Assembly: GCA_030378085.1 (NCBI GenBank)
Contig: JAUCGK010000001.1
Location: forward strand, 1 to 64,000
Direction: 5' to 3'
DNA: 64,000 nucleotides
Source: Candidatus Parabeggiatoa sp. HSG14
GTDB taxonomy: Bacteria > Pseudomonadota > Gammaproteobacteria > Beggiatoales > Beggiatoaceae
Position 1 is the stretch's first letter; each line of letters starts with the position of its first letter. The notes under the pieces are model-generated. The model ran no database searches. It was not told where the DNA came from and saw only the letters and a program-made list of their open reading frames with translations. This document shows positions 39,701-46,318 of this stretch, in pieces. The position numbers and the translations under genes are program-made.

Positions 39701-42700
39701 ATAGCATGTGGTTCAACAATGAAACATGCTCAATCATCACTCCTTTTGGCTTTCCCGTTGAACCTGATGTGTAAATGATATAAGCCAAATTTTTAGGGCT
39801 ACTTTGTCTTTTTGGATTTTGATTAGGATATATTGTAATTTGTCCCCACTCATCATCTATACAAATCACACGCGCTTGAGAAACGGGTAATTGAGCGAGT
39901 AAGTGATTTTGAGTCAACAACACAGGAGTTTTACTGTCTTCTAATATGAATTGTAAACGGGAGGCGGGATAATCTGGATCAAGCGGCACATAAGCACCAC
40001 CAGATTTCTGAATACCCAAGAGACCCATTACCATTTCTAAAGAACGTTGAACACAAATACCCACCAACGTTTCTGTAGTGATACCTAAATTCATTAAATA
40101 ATGTGCTAATTGATTGGCTTTACTATTCAACTCAAAATAAGTCAATTGTTGATCTTCAAAAATCACCGCAATATTATCAGGCGTTTTCTCAACCTGTGCT
40201 TGGAATAAATCCACCATCGTCTGATCACTTGGATAATTTATTGCTGTTTGATTCCAGGTGATGAACTGTTGTTGTTCTTCTTTAGTGAGTAGTGGTAATT
40301 GATGCCAAACGTGGGTGGGATTGGTGACCAAACCCTCTAATAAGAGACTCAAATGCGTTAACAAACGTTCCATATTCACCAAGCTAAAACGATTGCTATC
40401 ATACGTTAGTTGAAAATGTAAGGTATCGACGGGAACCACTGTCAAAGTGAGCGGATAATTGGTATATTCAATCCCTTTAACCTCAGTCAATTGTAATGAA
40501 TCTGCTGGCAAATTATCTTTTTTCAGTTTTTCATCTACCGGATAATTTTCAAAAACCACCAATGTCTCAAACAAGGCGACTCCATTAGGGACTTCGCTCC
40601 AACTTTGAATATCGGCTAAAGAAGAATAAGCATATTGGTTATCTTTTTGTTGTTGCTGTAAAATCGTTTGCAGCACGTTGAGAATTGTCTTGTTCTCTAA
40701 TTGGACTCGCAAAGGCAAGGTATTAATAAACACGCCTAACATTTGCTCAATGCCCACAACGGGTACTTGTCGCCCTGATGTTGTTATTCCAAAAACGACT
40801 TCACTTTCACCGCTGTAGCGTGCCAATAAAAGAGCCACTGCCCCTTGTACCAGTGTGTTAAGTGTCAAATGATGCTGGTGGATAAAGCTTTCTAATTGAT
40901 GATTCAAGGAAGCATCAAGTATTAGATTCACGCTTTGATAATTAGCTGGCTGAATACTTGATTGTCCTATCGGTAAAGGCGTTGGTGCTGAGAAACCCTT
41001 CAATTGTTCTTGCCAATACGATTGCGCCTTGGTAAAATCTTGTTGAGCTAACCAACTGAGATAGGCTTGATAAGGGCGAACCGGTGGTAGAGAAGGTTTT
41101 TCTCCCTGCTGATAGGCTTGGTAAATCTCCAATAATTCTGTAAACAGAATCGGTAAACACCAGCCATCCATCAACAGATGATGAAAATGGCAAACAAAAC
41201 GGTATTGTTTTTCATTCTCCCTAATCAATTGAAGACGTATTAAAGGGGCTTGATTCAGTTCAAAACCTTGTTGACGTTCAGTCGTCAGTAATGTGTCTAA
41301 TTGTTGTTGATGTAGTGAAGGTGATAAATCACACCAATCCAAATATTGCCAAGGCAATGATACCTGTTGACAAACCAGTTGCAAAGGTTTCTCGCCTTCA
41401 ATCCAAAAAGCAGTACGTAAAAGAGAATGGCGTTCTACGATAAGTTCCCAAGCTTGACGGAAAGCTTCTACTTTCAAATCACCCGTGAAACCACAATGAA
41501 ATTGTACAAAATAAACCCCACTGTCTGGTGCATACAGTGTATGAAAGAGCATTCCCTGTTGCATTGGAGATAATGGGTAAATATTGGCTAAGTTATTACC
41601 ATAAGTATTAACAATTTGCTCAAGGGGATTTTGGGTAAGTCTTGCCAACGGAAAATCTGAAGGGGTATAACCATAATGTGTCGCACAATGTTCAATGAGA
41701 AGCTGAAGTTGTTGCTGGTAGTTATCCGCTAATCGTTGAATGGTTTGCGCTTGATATTGTTCACCACTATAGCTCCAAGTCAAGCTTAAACACGCATTAG
41801 CGATTTGCCCATTAATTTCAATCAGATATTCGCGTTCATTTTGTAAACTATGACTTCTACCACTGTCTTCGGGAGCAAGTGCCCATTCACTCTCGGAGAT
41901 ACTTTGGTCAAATTGTCCGAGATAGTTAAAGAGGATTTGTCCTTGCGGTAAATCTTCTTGACACAGATAGCGCAACACACCATAACCGATGCCATCATCA
42001 GGAATTTGTCGTAGTTGTTCTTTTATGGCTTTTAAAGCCAGCCCTAAATCAGTTTCCTTAGTTTCCTCAGTTTCTGTGGGTAATGCCAGTGATTTCGTAT
42101 AAAGCGAGGTAAACCAACCAACTGTACGCGATAAGTCAATATCATCAAAGAGTGTGGCGCGTCCATGACTTTCAATATCTATGAGATTTTTTTTATATCC
42201 TGTCCATGTCTGCAATACTAGCATTAATGCGGTGAGCAATATATCATTGATTTGAGTATGATAAGCAGCAGGGGTTTCGGTGAGTAAACGTTTGGTCACT
42301 TCTGCTGATATCGTTATCGTGTAATGTTGGGTATCAGCTATCTGATTGTTGCCATCAGGGTTATCTATTGGTAACGAATTACCCTTAGGCAGTTCATGCC
42401 AATTTTTGGCTTGGGCGGACAATGCATCACTTTTAGCCCATTGATTTAAGTGTTCTGCCCACGTTTTAAAAGCACTGGTTTTATTCGGTAAACTACTGGA
42501 TTTATTAGATAAAGCATCATAGTAAGCTGTTTGCAAGTCTTCCAGTAATATCCGCCAAGAGACACCATCGACTGCCAGATGGTGAATACACCAAAACAAA
42601 CGCGCTTCTGTTTTTAACTGAAAAAAGACTAAACGTACCAATGGCCCTTTTTCTAAATTCAAACTCGCTTGCCAAAAATTAATACGTTCCTTTAAGGTTT

Positions 42701-45700
42701 GGGCTGATTCTTCACTTAAATCTTCTTGATGGAACGGTATTTCATCGTTTGGTGTTGCTTGCCATTGTTGCCATTCGGTTTTATTTTTTACAACTCGAAG
42801 ACGTAGCGCATCATGATGTTCAAGTATTATCGCGAGTGCTTTTTGTAAAGCCACTGGGTTTAAGTGTTTAGGTACAGCAAGTAACACGGCTTGATTAAAA
42901 TGCCAAGGTTCAGCGAGTTGTCTCGCAAAAAGCGCATGTTGAATGGGGGTTAATGATACCGAACCGGTGATTAAGCCTTGTTCAGCAACTATTGTTGTAG
43001 TGCCTAAACGTACCACTTGGGCCAATTCAGCAATGGTTTGATGCTCGAATACATCATGCGGACTGAGTTCTAATCCTTGAGTACGGACACGAGCTACCAT
43101 TTGTATACTTAAGATAGAATCACCACCCCGTTCAAAAAAGTTATCAAAGATACCAATCTTGGTTTGTTTGAGGATTTGACTCCAAACTTCAACGAGACAC
43201 TGCTCGGTTTCTGTGCGGGGTGCTTGATAACTTGTTGAAAGTGCATTTAAATTTGGTTTTGGCAAGGCTTTGCGATCAACTTTACCATTAGGCGTTAAAG
43301 GCAATTTATCAAGTACTGTAAAGTGAGCAGGTACCATATAGTCTGGCAAGTGACTTTTTAACCAAGTACGCAATTCAGTAAAAAGTGAAGATTCTTCAAT
43401 ATTTATTGATTTTTCACTTTTAACTTTTAACTTTTCACTTAAAATGACATAAGCGGCTAAACGTGGATTTTTTTCTAGATCATACAGAATAACCACGACT
43501 TCTTTAATGGCTTTGTGCTGAACCAATGTGGCTTCAATTTCACCCAGTTCAATACGAAAACCTCTCAATTTCACTTGCTGATCGATTCTCCCTAAGTATT
43601 CAAGGTTACCATCGGGGAGCCAACGCGCTAAATCACCGGTTTTGTAAAGACGTTGTCGTTTGCCAAACAACTCAACTTCGATGAATTTTTCGGCAGTCAA
43701 GTCTGGACGGTTGAGGTAGCCTCTCGCTAATCCAGAACCCGCAATGCATAGTTCGCCGGGAACGCTTAGCGGTGTTAAGTTGTGGTAGGCATCTAAAATG
43801 TAAATTTGGGTGTTGGCAATTGGTCGACCTATAGGTACTTGACCTAATAACTGGTTTTGTCCTTTGGCATCATAGATACAGCACCCAACAACAGATTCAG
43901 TTGGACCATATTCATTAATTAAGCGAGTTTGCGGTGAATGAGTGAGCCAAGGCCGAATGGTATGGGTTGTGAGTGCTTCTCCACCAATAATTAAAGCCTG
44001 AGTCGATTGGGCATATTGAGCTGTTTCAAGTTGTTGGTTTAAAATCTCTAAATGAGCGGGGGTAATTTTAATTAAGCTCATTGGGTAAATATGCTGCAAG
44101 GTTTTGGCTAAGGATTCCAATTCTTGTTTTTCTGGCAAAAGAATCACTTGGTTACCACTGATAAGGGGTAAATATAAGCTCGTGATCGTGGCATCAAATG
44201 CTAAAGAGGATTGAACAGGCACACCAATACCTTGATTCAAGGGATATTCCTTGAGTGCCCAATTAAGGTAATTGCTCAAACCTTTATGAGTTAACAAAGT
44301 TCCTTTTGGTTTCCCCGTTGAACCTGATGTATAAATGACGTAGGCCAAATTTTCAGGCCCATTTTGTTTCATTGGATTTTCATCAGAATAAGCAGCAATC
44401 TGCTCCCATTGATTGTCAACACAAACTACTTTCGCATCAAGAACCGGCAACTGTTCAAGCAAATCGCTTTGAGTCAACAACACTGGCACTTGCGTATCTT
44501 CCAACATAAATTGTAAACGTGCAATAGGATAATTTGGGTCAAGTGGTACATAAGCCCCGCCCGCTTTTAGAATGCTCAGTAAACCAATCACCATCTCCAC
44601 AGAACGTGCCACGCAAATGCCCACTAGTGTTTCTGCTGCAATCCCCAAGTTTATCAAATAATGCGCCAGTTGATTTGCTTGACCATTCAACTCACGATAA
44701 GTCAACTGTTGTTCCTCAAAAACAACCGCAACACTTTCAGGATGCTCTAAAACACGTGCCTCAAATAAATCAACAATTGTTTTATCGCTTGGATAATCGG
44801 TTTCAGTCTTGTTCCACGCGATGAGCTGTTGTTGCTCGGTCTCAGTCAATAACGGTAATTGAGAGACTGGTTGCTTGGGATTGTCGATAACACCTTTTAA
44901 CAATATTTTAAAATGGGCTGCCATACGAGCGATGGTGGCTTTATCAAAAATATCGGTATTATAATTCCAATGACTTTGTAGTGAATGTCCCTTATCAAAG
45001 AGAGTCAAGGTTAAATCAAAGGCTGACCCGCGCTGTCCTGATGCGATAAATTCAAAGCGCAGTTCATCTGTTGTACTTTTAGCATCCTTATCAAACACAA
45101 AAACGACTTGAAATAGCGGTGAACGACTGGCATCTCTTTTTATTTGCAGACGTTCAACCAATTGTCCAAAAGGATACTCTTGATAATCCAAGGTCTCAGC
45201 CACCTGGTAATGAACACGATGCAATAATTCTGTAAAGCTGAGATTACCCTCAAGTTTCGCTCGCAAAACAATCGGATTAACAAAATAACCCACTAAGTTT
45301 TCTAATTCAGAACGATTGCGTCCTAACATGGGTGAACCGATGAGCATTTCATCTTGTCTGGTATAGCGATATAAAAGTATTTGGAATACCGCAAGAAGCA
45401 GCATATAAGTGGTACTCCCTGTTTTTTCACACAGTTGCCTTATCTGCAAAGTCAGTGCTTCTTCAAACTCACACTCATAAATATCTCCCTGATAACTTTG
45501 CTTATGCGGCCTTGGGTAATCTGTGGGTAAGTTCAATAAAGGCAATTCACCACTGAGTTTTTCTTGCCAATAATTCCAAAGCTTTTCGCCAGTTGGCCCA
45601 GACAGCATTGAAGTCTCCCAACGCACATAGTCTTGATATTGCCATTTTAAAGGGGGTAAAGGATTGGGTTTACCTGATGCTTGGTAGAGAATATTGAGTT

Positions 45701-46307
45701 CTTGAGTCAGTATCTCAAAGGATTTATGGTCGACAGCAATATGGTGTACTGTCAGTAACATAATCGGGGAAGCTGTGCCGGAAAAGTGGGTTAACAGTTC
45801 TAATCGTATAACAGGTCCTTGCTCCAAATTAAACGGACGGTCTGCCTCCCTTGCAATCCATTTATTTAAATCTTCTTGACACCAGTTGTTTGCATCAATC
45901 ACTTTAAAATGAATTTCTGATTGATGATGAACTTGTTGAATCGGCTCATCTTCTTGCATTATATACGTTGTTCTAAGAATAGAATGACGCTGAATCAAAG
46001 TTTCAAACGCTTGTTGCAATAGTTGAATATCTATCTCTGATTGAAAACGTATCGTCTGCATGATATTGTAGGCAGGACTCTTTGGGGCTAACTGGTATAA
46101 AAACCATAGCGCACGTTGTCCAGCCGAGAGCGGGTAAGCCTTGGGTGCTTTCAGTAAAGTTACAATTTCCGATTTGTACTGTGCTATTTTGGAACGAAAC
46201 TCAGGTGTTAAAGTACCTTTAGGCGCACGGTAGCGCAACTGATTATTTTCGATGAATAATTCAATATTTTGTGCTGAAAGTTCTTCCAAAAATGTCGTTA
46301 AATTCAT
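33771..46307 (-). CDS. Hybrid NRPS-PKS: two NRPS modules and one PKS module
   Basis: 4178 aa. Domain order: TubC-type docking domain (1-55); condensation domain (58-486, HHIAVDH near 189); Asn-type adenylation (490-1015); carrier (Ser1064); epimerase (1110-1540); DCL condensation (1575-2010, HHLLMDG); adenylation (2010-2530); carrier (Ser2582, LGGHSLL); ketosynthase (2637-3065, Cys2810 in QTACSTS, ETHGTGT, TNVGHLD); malonyl-type acyltransferase (3166-3470, GHSIGEY, HAFH); ketoreductase (3556-4000, GGLGKIG, SSLSSVLGGLGFTAY); ACP (Ser4116, LGGDSL); tail ending SKFVEGEL. It should take the polyketide chain from the upstream PKS, add D-Asn and one further residue, then extend by a ketoreduced malonyl unit. 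The start overlaps the previous stop by 4 bp. The first C domain has His instead of Gly after the active-site Asp. Hybrid nature is certain; substrates are predictions. Confidence 0.94.
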   Translation of the reverse strand: MNLTTFLEELSAQNIELFIENNQLRYRAPKGTLTPEFRSKIAQYKSEIVTLLKAPKAYPLSAGQRALWFLYQLAPKSPAYNIMQTIRFQSEIDIQLLQQAFETLIQRHSILRTTYIMQEDEPIQQVHHQSEIHFKVIDANNWCQEDLNKWIAREADRPFNLEQGPVIRLELLTHFSGTASPIMLLTVHHIAVDHKSFEILTQELNILYQASGKPNPLPPLKWQYQDYVRWETSMLSGPTGEKLWNYWQEKLSGELPLLNLPTDYPRPHKQSYQGDIYECEFEEALTLQIRQLCEKTGSTTYMLLLAVFQILLYRYTRQDEMLIGSPMLGRNRSELENLVGYFVNPIVLRAKLEGNLSFTELLHRVHYQVAETLDYQEYPFGQLVERLQIKRDASRSPLFQVVFVFDKDAKSTTDELRFEFIASGQRGSAFDLTLTLFDKGHSLQSHWNYNTDIFDKATIARMAAHFKILLKGVIDNPKQPVSQLPLLTETEQQQLIAWNKTETDYPSDKTIVDLFEARVLEHPESVAVVFEEQQLTYRELNGQANQLAHYLINLGIAAETLVGICVARSVEMVIGLLSILKAGGAYVPLDPNYPIARLQFMLEDTQVPVLLTQSDLLEQLPVLDAKVVCVDNQWEQIAAYSDENPMKQNGPENLAYVIYTSGSTGKPKGTLLTHKGLSNYLNWALKEYPLNQGIGVPVQSSLAFDATITSLYLPLISGNQVILLPEKQELESLAKTLQHIYPMSLIKITPAHLEILNQQLETAQYAQSTQALIIGGEALTTHTIRPWLTHSPQTRLINEYGPTESVVGCCIYDAKGQNQLLGQVPIGRPIANTQIYILDAYHNLTPLSVPGELCIAGSGLARGYLNRPDLTAEKFIEVELFGKRQRLYKTGDLARWLPDGNLEYLGRIDQQVKLRGFRIELGEIEATLVQHKAIKEVVVILYDLEKNPRLAAYVILSEKLKVKSEKSINIEESSLFTELRTWLKSHLPDYMVPAHFTVLDKLPLTPNGKVDRKALPKPNLNALSTSYQAPRTETEQCLVEVWSQILKQTKIGIFDNFFERGGDSILSIQMVARVRTQGLELSPHDVFEHQTIAELAQVVRLGTTTIVAEQGLITGSVSLTPIQHALFARQLAEPWHFNQAVLLAVPKHLNPVALQKALAIILEHHDALRLRVVKNKTEWQQWQATPNDEIPFHQEDLSEESAQTLKERINFWQASLNLEKGPLVRLVFFQLKTEARLFWCIHHLAVDGVSWRILLEDLQTAYYDALSNKSSSLPNKTSAFKTWAEHLNQWAKSDALSAQAKNWHELPKGNSLPIDNPDGNNQIADTQHYTITISAEVTKRLLTETPAAYHTQINDILLTALMLVLQTWTGYKKNLIDIESHGRATLFDDIDLSRTVGWFTSLYTKSLALPTETEETKETDLGLALKAIKEQLRQIPDDGIGYGVLRYLCQEDLPQGQILFNYLGQFDQSISESEWALAPEDSGRSHSLQNEREYLIEINGQIANACLSLTWSYSGEQYQAQTIQRLADNYQQQLQLLIEHCATHYGYTPSDFPLARLTQNPLEQIVNTYGNNLANIYPLSPMQQGMLFHTLYAPDSGVYFVQFHCGFTGDLKVEAFRQAWELIVERHSLLRTAFWIEGEKPLQLVCQQVSLPWQYLDWCDLSPSLHQQQLDTLLTTERQQGFELNQAPLIRLQLIRENEKQYRFVCHFHHLLMDGWCLPILFTELLEIYQAYQQGEKPSLPPVRPYQAYLSWLAQQDFTKAQSYWQEQLKGFSAPTPLPIGQSSIQPANYQSVNLILDASLNHQLESFIHQHHLTLNTLVQGAVALLLARYSGESEVVFGITTSGRQVPVVGIEQMLGVFINTLPLRVQLENKTILNVLQTILQQQQKDNQYAYSSLADIQSWSEVPNGVALFETLVVFENYPVDEKLKKDNLPADSLQLTEVKGIEYTNYPLTLTVVPVDTLHFQLTYDSNRFSLVNMERLLTHLSLLLEGLVTNPTHVWHQLPLLTKEEQQQFITWNQTAINYPSDQTMVDLFQAQVEKTPDNIAVIFEDQQLTYFELNSKANQLAHYLMNLGITTETLVGICVQRSLEMVMGLLGIQKSGGAYVPLDPDYPASRLQFILEDSKTPVLLTQNHLLAQLPVSQARVICIDDEWGQITIYPNQNPKRQSSPKNLAYIIYTSGSTGKPKGVMIEHVSLLNHMLWMQNTFALSAQDRVLQKTSFTFDASVCEFYAPLMVGGTLLVAKPKGHQEPTYLVKTIQKYNVTALFIVPSLLKMLLKVSDFNKNNSLRYLICGAETLTNQLRETFYNTNLDIPLYNLYGPTETTIDSTYWRCEKNQPITIGRPIANTQIYILDTYHHLTPLGVPGELCIAGSGLARGYLNRPELTSAKFIEIELLGRQQRLYKTGDLARWLPDGHLEYLGRLDHQVKLRGFRIELGEIEATLIQHKAIIDAVVVLYDQKNNPRLVAYVTLSEKLKVKSEKLMSIEESSLFTELRQWLYESLPEYMIPAHFMVLEKLPLMSNGKIDYHALPKPEQTRSEVANSYVMPQTEAEQKIAQVWQQVLQLEKVGIYDNFFDLGGHSLLIMQVHSKLQILFKKSLSMVDLFQYPTIEALAKHLTQVEDKKPSEVLKTTSKLSDNIAIVGMAGRFPGAKDIETFWQNLCEGVESITFFSDEELLAEGIAPSVLNNPNYVKANSIVENIELFDATFFGYSPKEAEIMDPQQRLFLECAWEAIENAGYDMDRFKGRIGVYAGNGISSYLLNNIFPHTTLRETVDNYQLMIANGQEHLATRTSYKLNLKGPAVSVQTACSTSLVAVHLACQSLLSGECDMALAGGVTIVIPQKVGYLYQPEMIISPDGHCRAFDAKAQGTVGGSGVGIVALKRLEQAIADGDNIYAVIKNSAINNDGADKVGYTAPSVNGQAAVITEAMADIDYESISYIETHGTGTTLGDPIEMAALIQAYLAHTQKTEFCAIASVKTNVGHLDTAAGVTGLIKAALALKHKKLPPSLHFEQPNPKIDFANSPFFVNTQLSEWQSNDNTPLRAGVSSFGIGGTNAHVVLEEAPVINEPSSVSNDQLSNHLQNDKSWQLLVLSAKTPSALEKAATHLADYLKQHPERNLADVAYTLSLGRKVFEHRSLLVCQTVEDAIDVLSTHECLLTQKQQHHKQPVVFLFSGQGSQYLNMALALYQDETIFREQVDKCADILKPHLKLDLREILYPSTEQISDAAQQLEQTALTQPALFVIEYALAQLWMAWGIHPVAMIGHSIGEYVAACLAGVFSLEEALTLVAVRAQLMQSLPKGAMLSVSLPENSIRELLTQELSLAAHNGPSQCVISGTIDAITTLENQLKAKQVECIRLHTSHAFHSAMMTPILTAYAKQVREIRANQSIRAPQIPYLSNVSGTWITMEQVADPDYWVKHLSQTVRFSEGLQALFTQPEYVLLEVGPGRTLTTLAQHHPNKKAEQVTLYSLRHPKDEQADMPFLLTTLGKLWLAGVSINWQDFYAKQHRQRLPLPTYPFERQRYWVEPQTSEIAIPQVSKLNKKPDIAEWFYLPRWKSAIPLTLHKASKEWTPSCWLVFIDSGDLGIQLAKKLEQLNQEVIRVSAGDKWVQLSENEYTLNPENREDYEVLLQTLHTLNKMPQTIVHLWTITADNDKALNTEALKRVQALGFYSVLFLAQALVTVSDEYQLMVVSNNLQTVTGEERLQPGKSTLLGPIKVIGQEYPNINCRSIDIVMPPASTDIEQKLIAPLLVELTTSSTEQIVAYRGQHRWIPTFEAVKLEKPVNQETPLQLREGGIYLITGGLGKIGLVLASALAKTVQAKLILMGRSPFPSHNEWEEWLATHEPSDAISHKIKQLQALETQGAEVLVLSADVANLQQMQSVIVQIEKRFGQLNGVIHAAGITGETTFCALENVNKAYCEQQFQPKIYGTLVLEEILQNKDLDFCLLMSSLSSVLGGLGFTAYSAANAFMDAFTNGHYLKNTVPWFSVNWDGWLFESDATLNTQVGQNITELAINATEGVEAIERILSCHPMSQLVVSTGNLQMRIEQWIASVSKLQIDPTKDSSQRHSRPNLSTPYVKPHSQLEQTLVDIWQELLGIQPIGIHDDFFKLGGDSLIGTRVISQVHKICQVSLPMHVFFEQPTVAGIASYLEQTRLTDQDLATQPHETTSKFVEGEL
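33850..38410 (-). other. Internal PKS module: KS-AT-KR-ACP
   Basis: The ketosynthase keeps the Cys-His-His triad and is of the type seen after NRPS carriers (IAIVGMAGRFPG). The AT has the HAFH malonyl signature. The ketoreductase has an intact nucleotide site and Ser/Tyr, but neither the LDD motif of B-type nor the Trp of A-type enzymes, so alcohol stereochemistry is not predicted. No dehydratase: a beta-hydroxy unit within the peptide chain is expected. Confidence 0.85.
38450..41600 (-). other. NRPS module 2: DCL C-A-PCP, pocket DACFIGLIDK
   Basis: The same unassigned pocket occurs again in the first module of the next protein. The carrier (LGGHSLLIMQ) hands the chain to a ketosynthase in the same polypeptide, an NRPS-to-PKS switch. 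Confidence 0.8.
38862..38892 (-). repeat. Heptamer-like repeat inside an adenylation domain (module 2)
   Basis: TTTTCAC/TTTTAAC units in tandem, translated as LSEKLKVKSEKLMS, at the same loop position as in modules 1, 3 and 4. Confidence 0.65.
41688..46136 (-). other. NRPS module 1: C-A-PCP-E, predicted D-Asn
   Basis: The pocket from FDATIT, K before ITPAHL, LIIGG and NEYGPTESVVG reads DATKIGEVGK, one change from Asn codes of the type DLTKxGEVGK. The condensation domain belongs to the group that follows PKS modules (PLSAGQRALWFLYQLAP). Its core is HHIAVDH, so the usual Gly is His. An epimerase follows. Confidence 0.8.
43410..43440 (-). repeat. Heptamer-like repeat inside an adenylation domain (module 1)
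   Basis: TTTTCAC/TTTTAAC/TTTTAAC/TTTTCAC, translated as LSEKLKVKSEKSIN. The order of the 7-bp units differs from the other three copies, as expected if the array slips or is shuffled. Confidence 0.65.
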
Positions 46308-46318
46308 AGTTCACCTTC
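46304..46318 (-). promoter_or_regulatory. Translational coupling site: overlapped ATGA with embedded ribosome site
   Basis: The coding strand reads GAAGGTGAACTATGA: the final Glu-Gly-Glu-Leu codons and stop of the PKS overlap the start of the NRPS-PKS. GAAGG lies six bases before the ATG. It is almost the same 15 bases as at 33771-33785. Confidence 0.75.
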
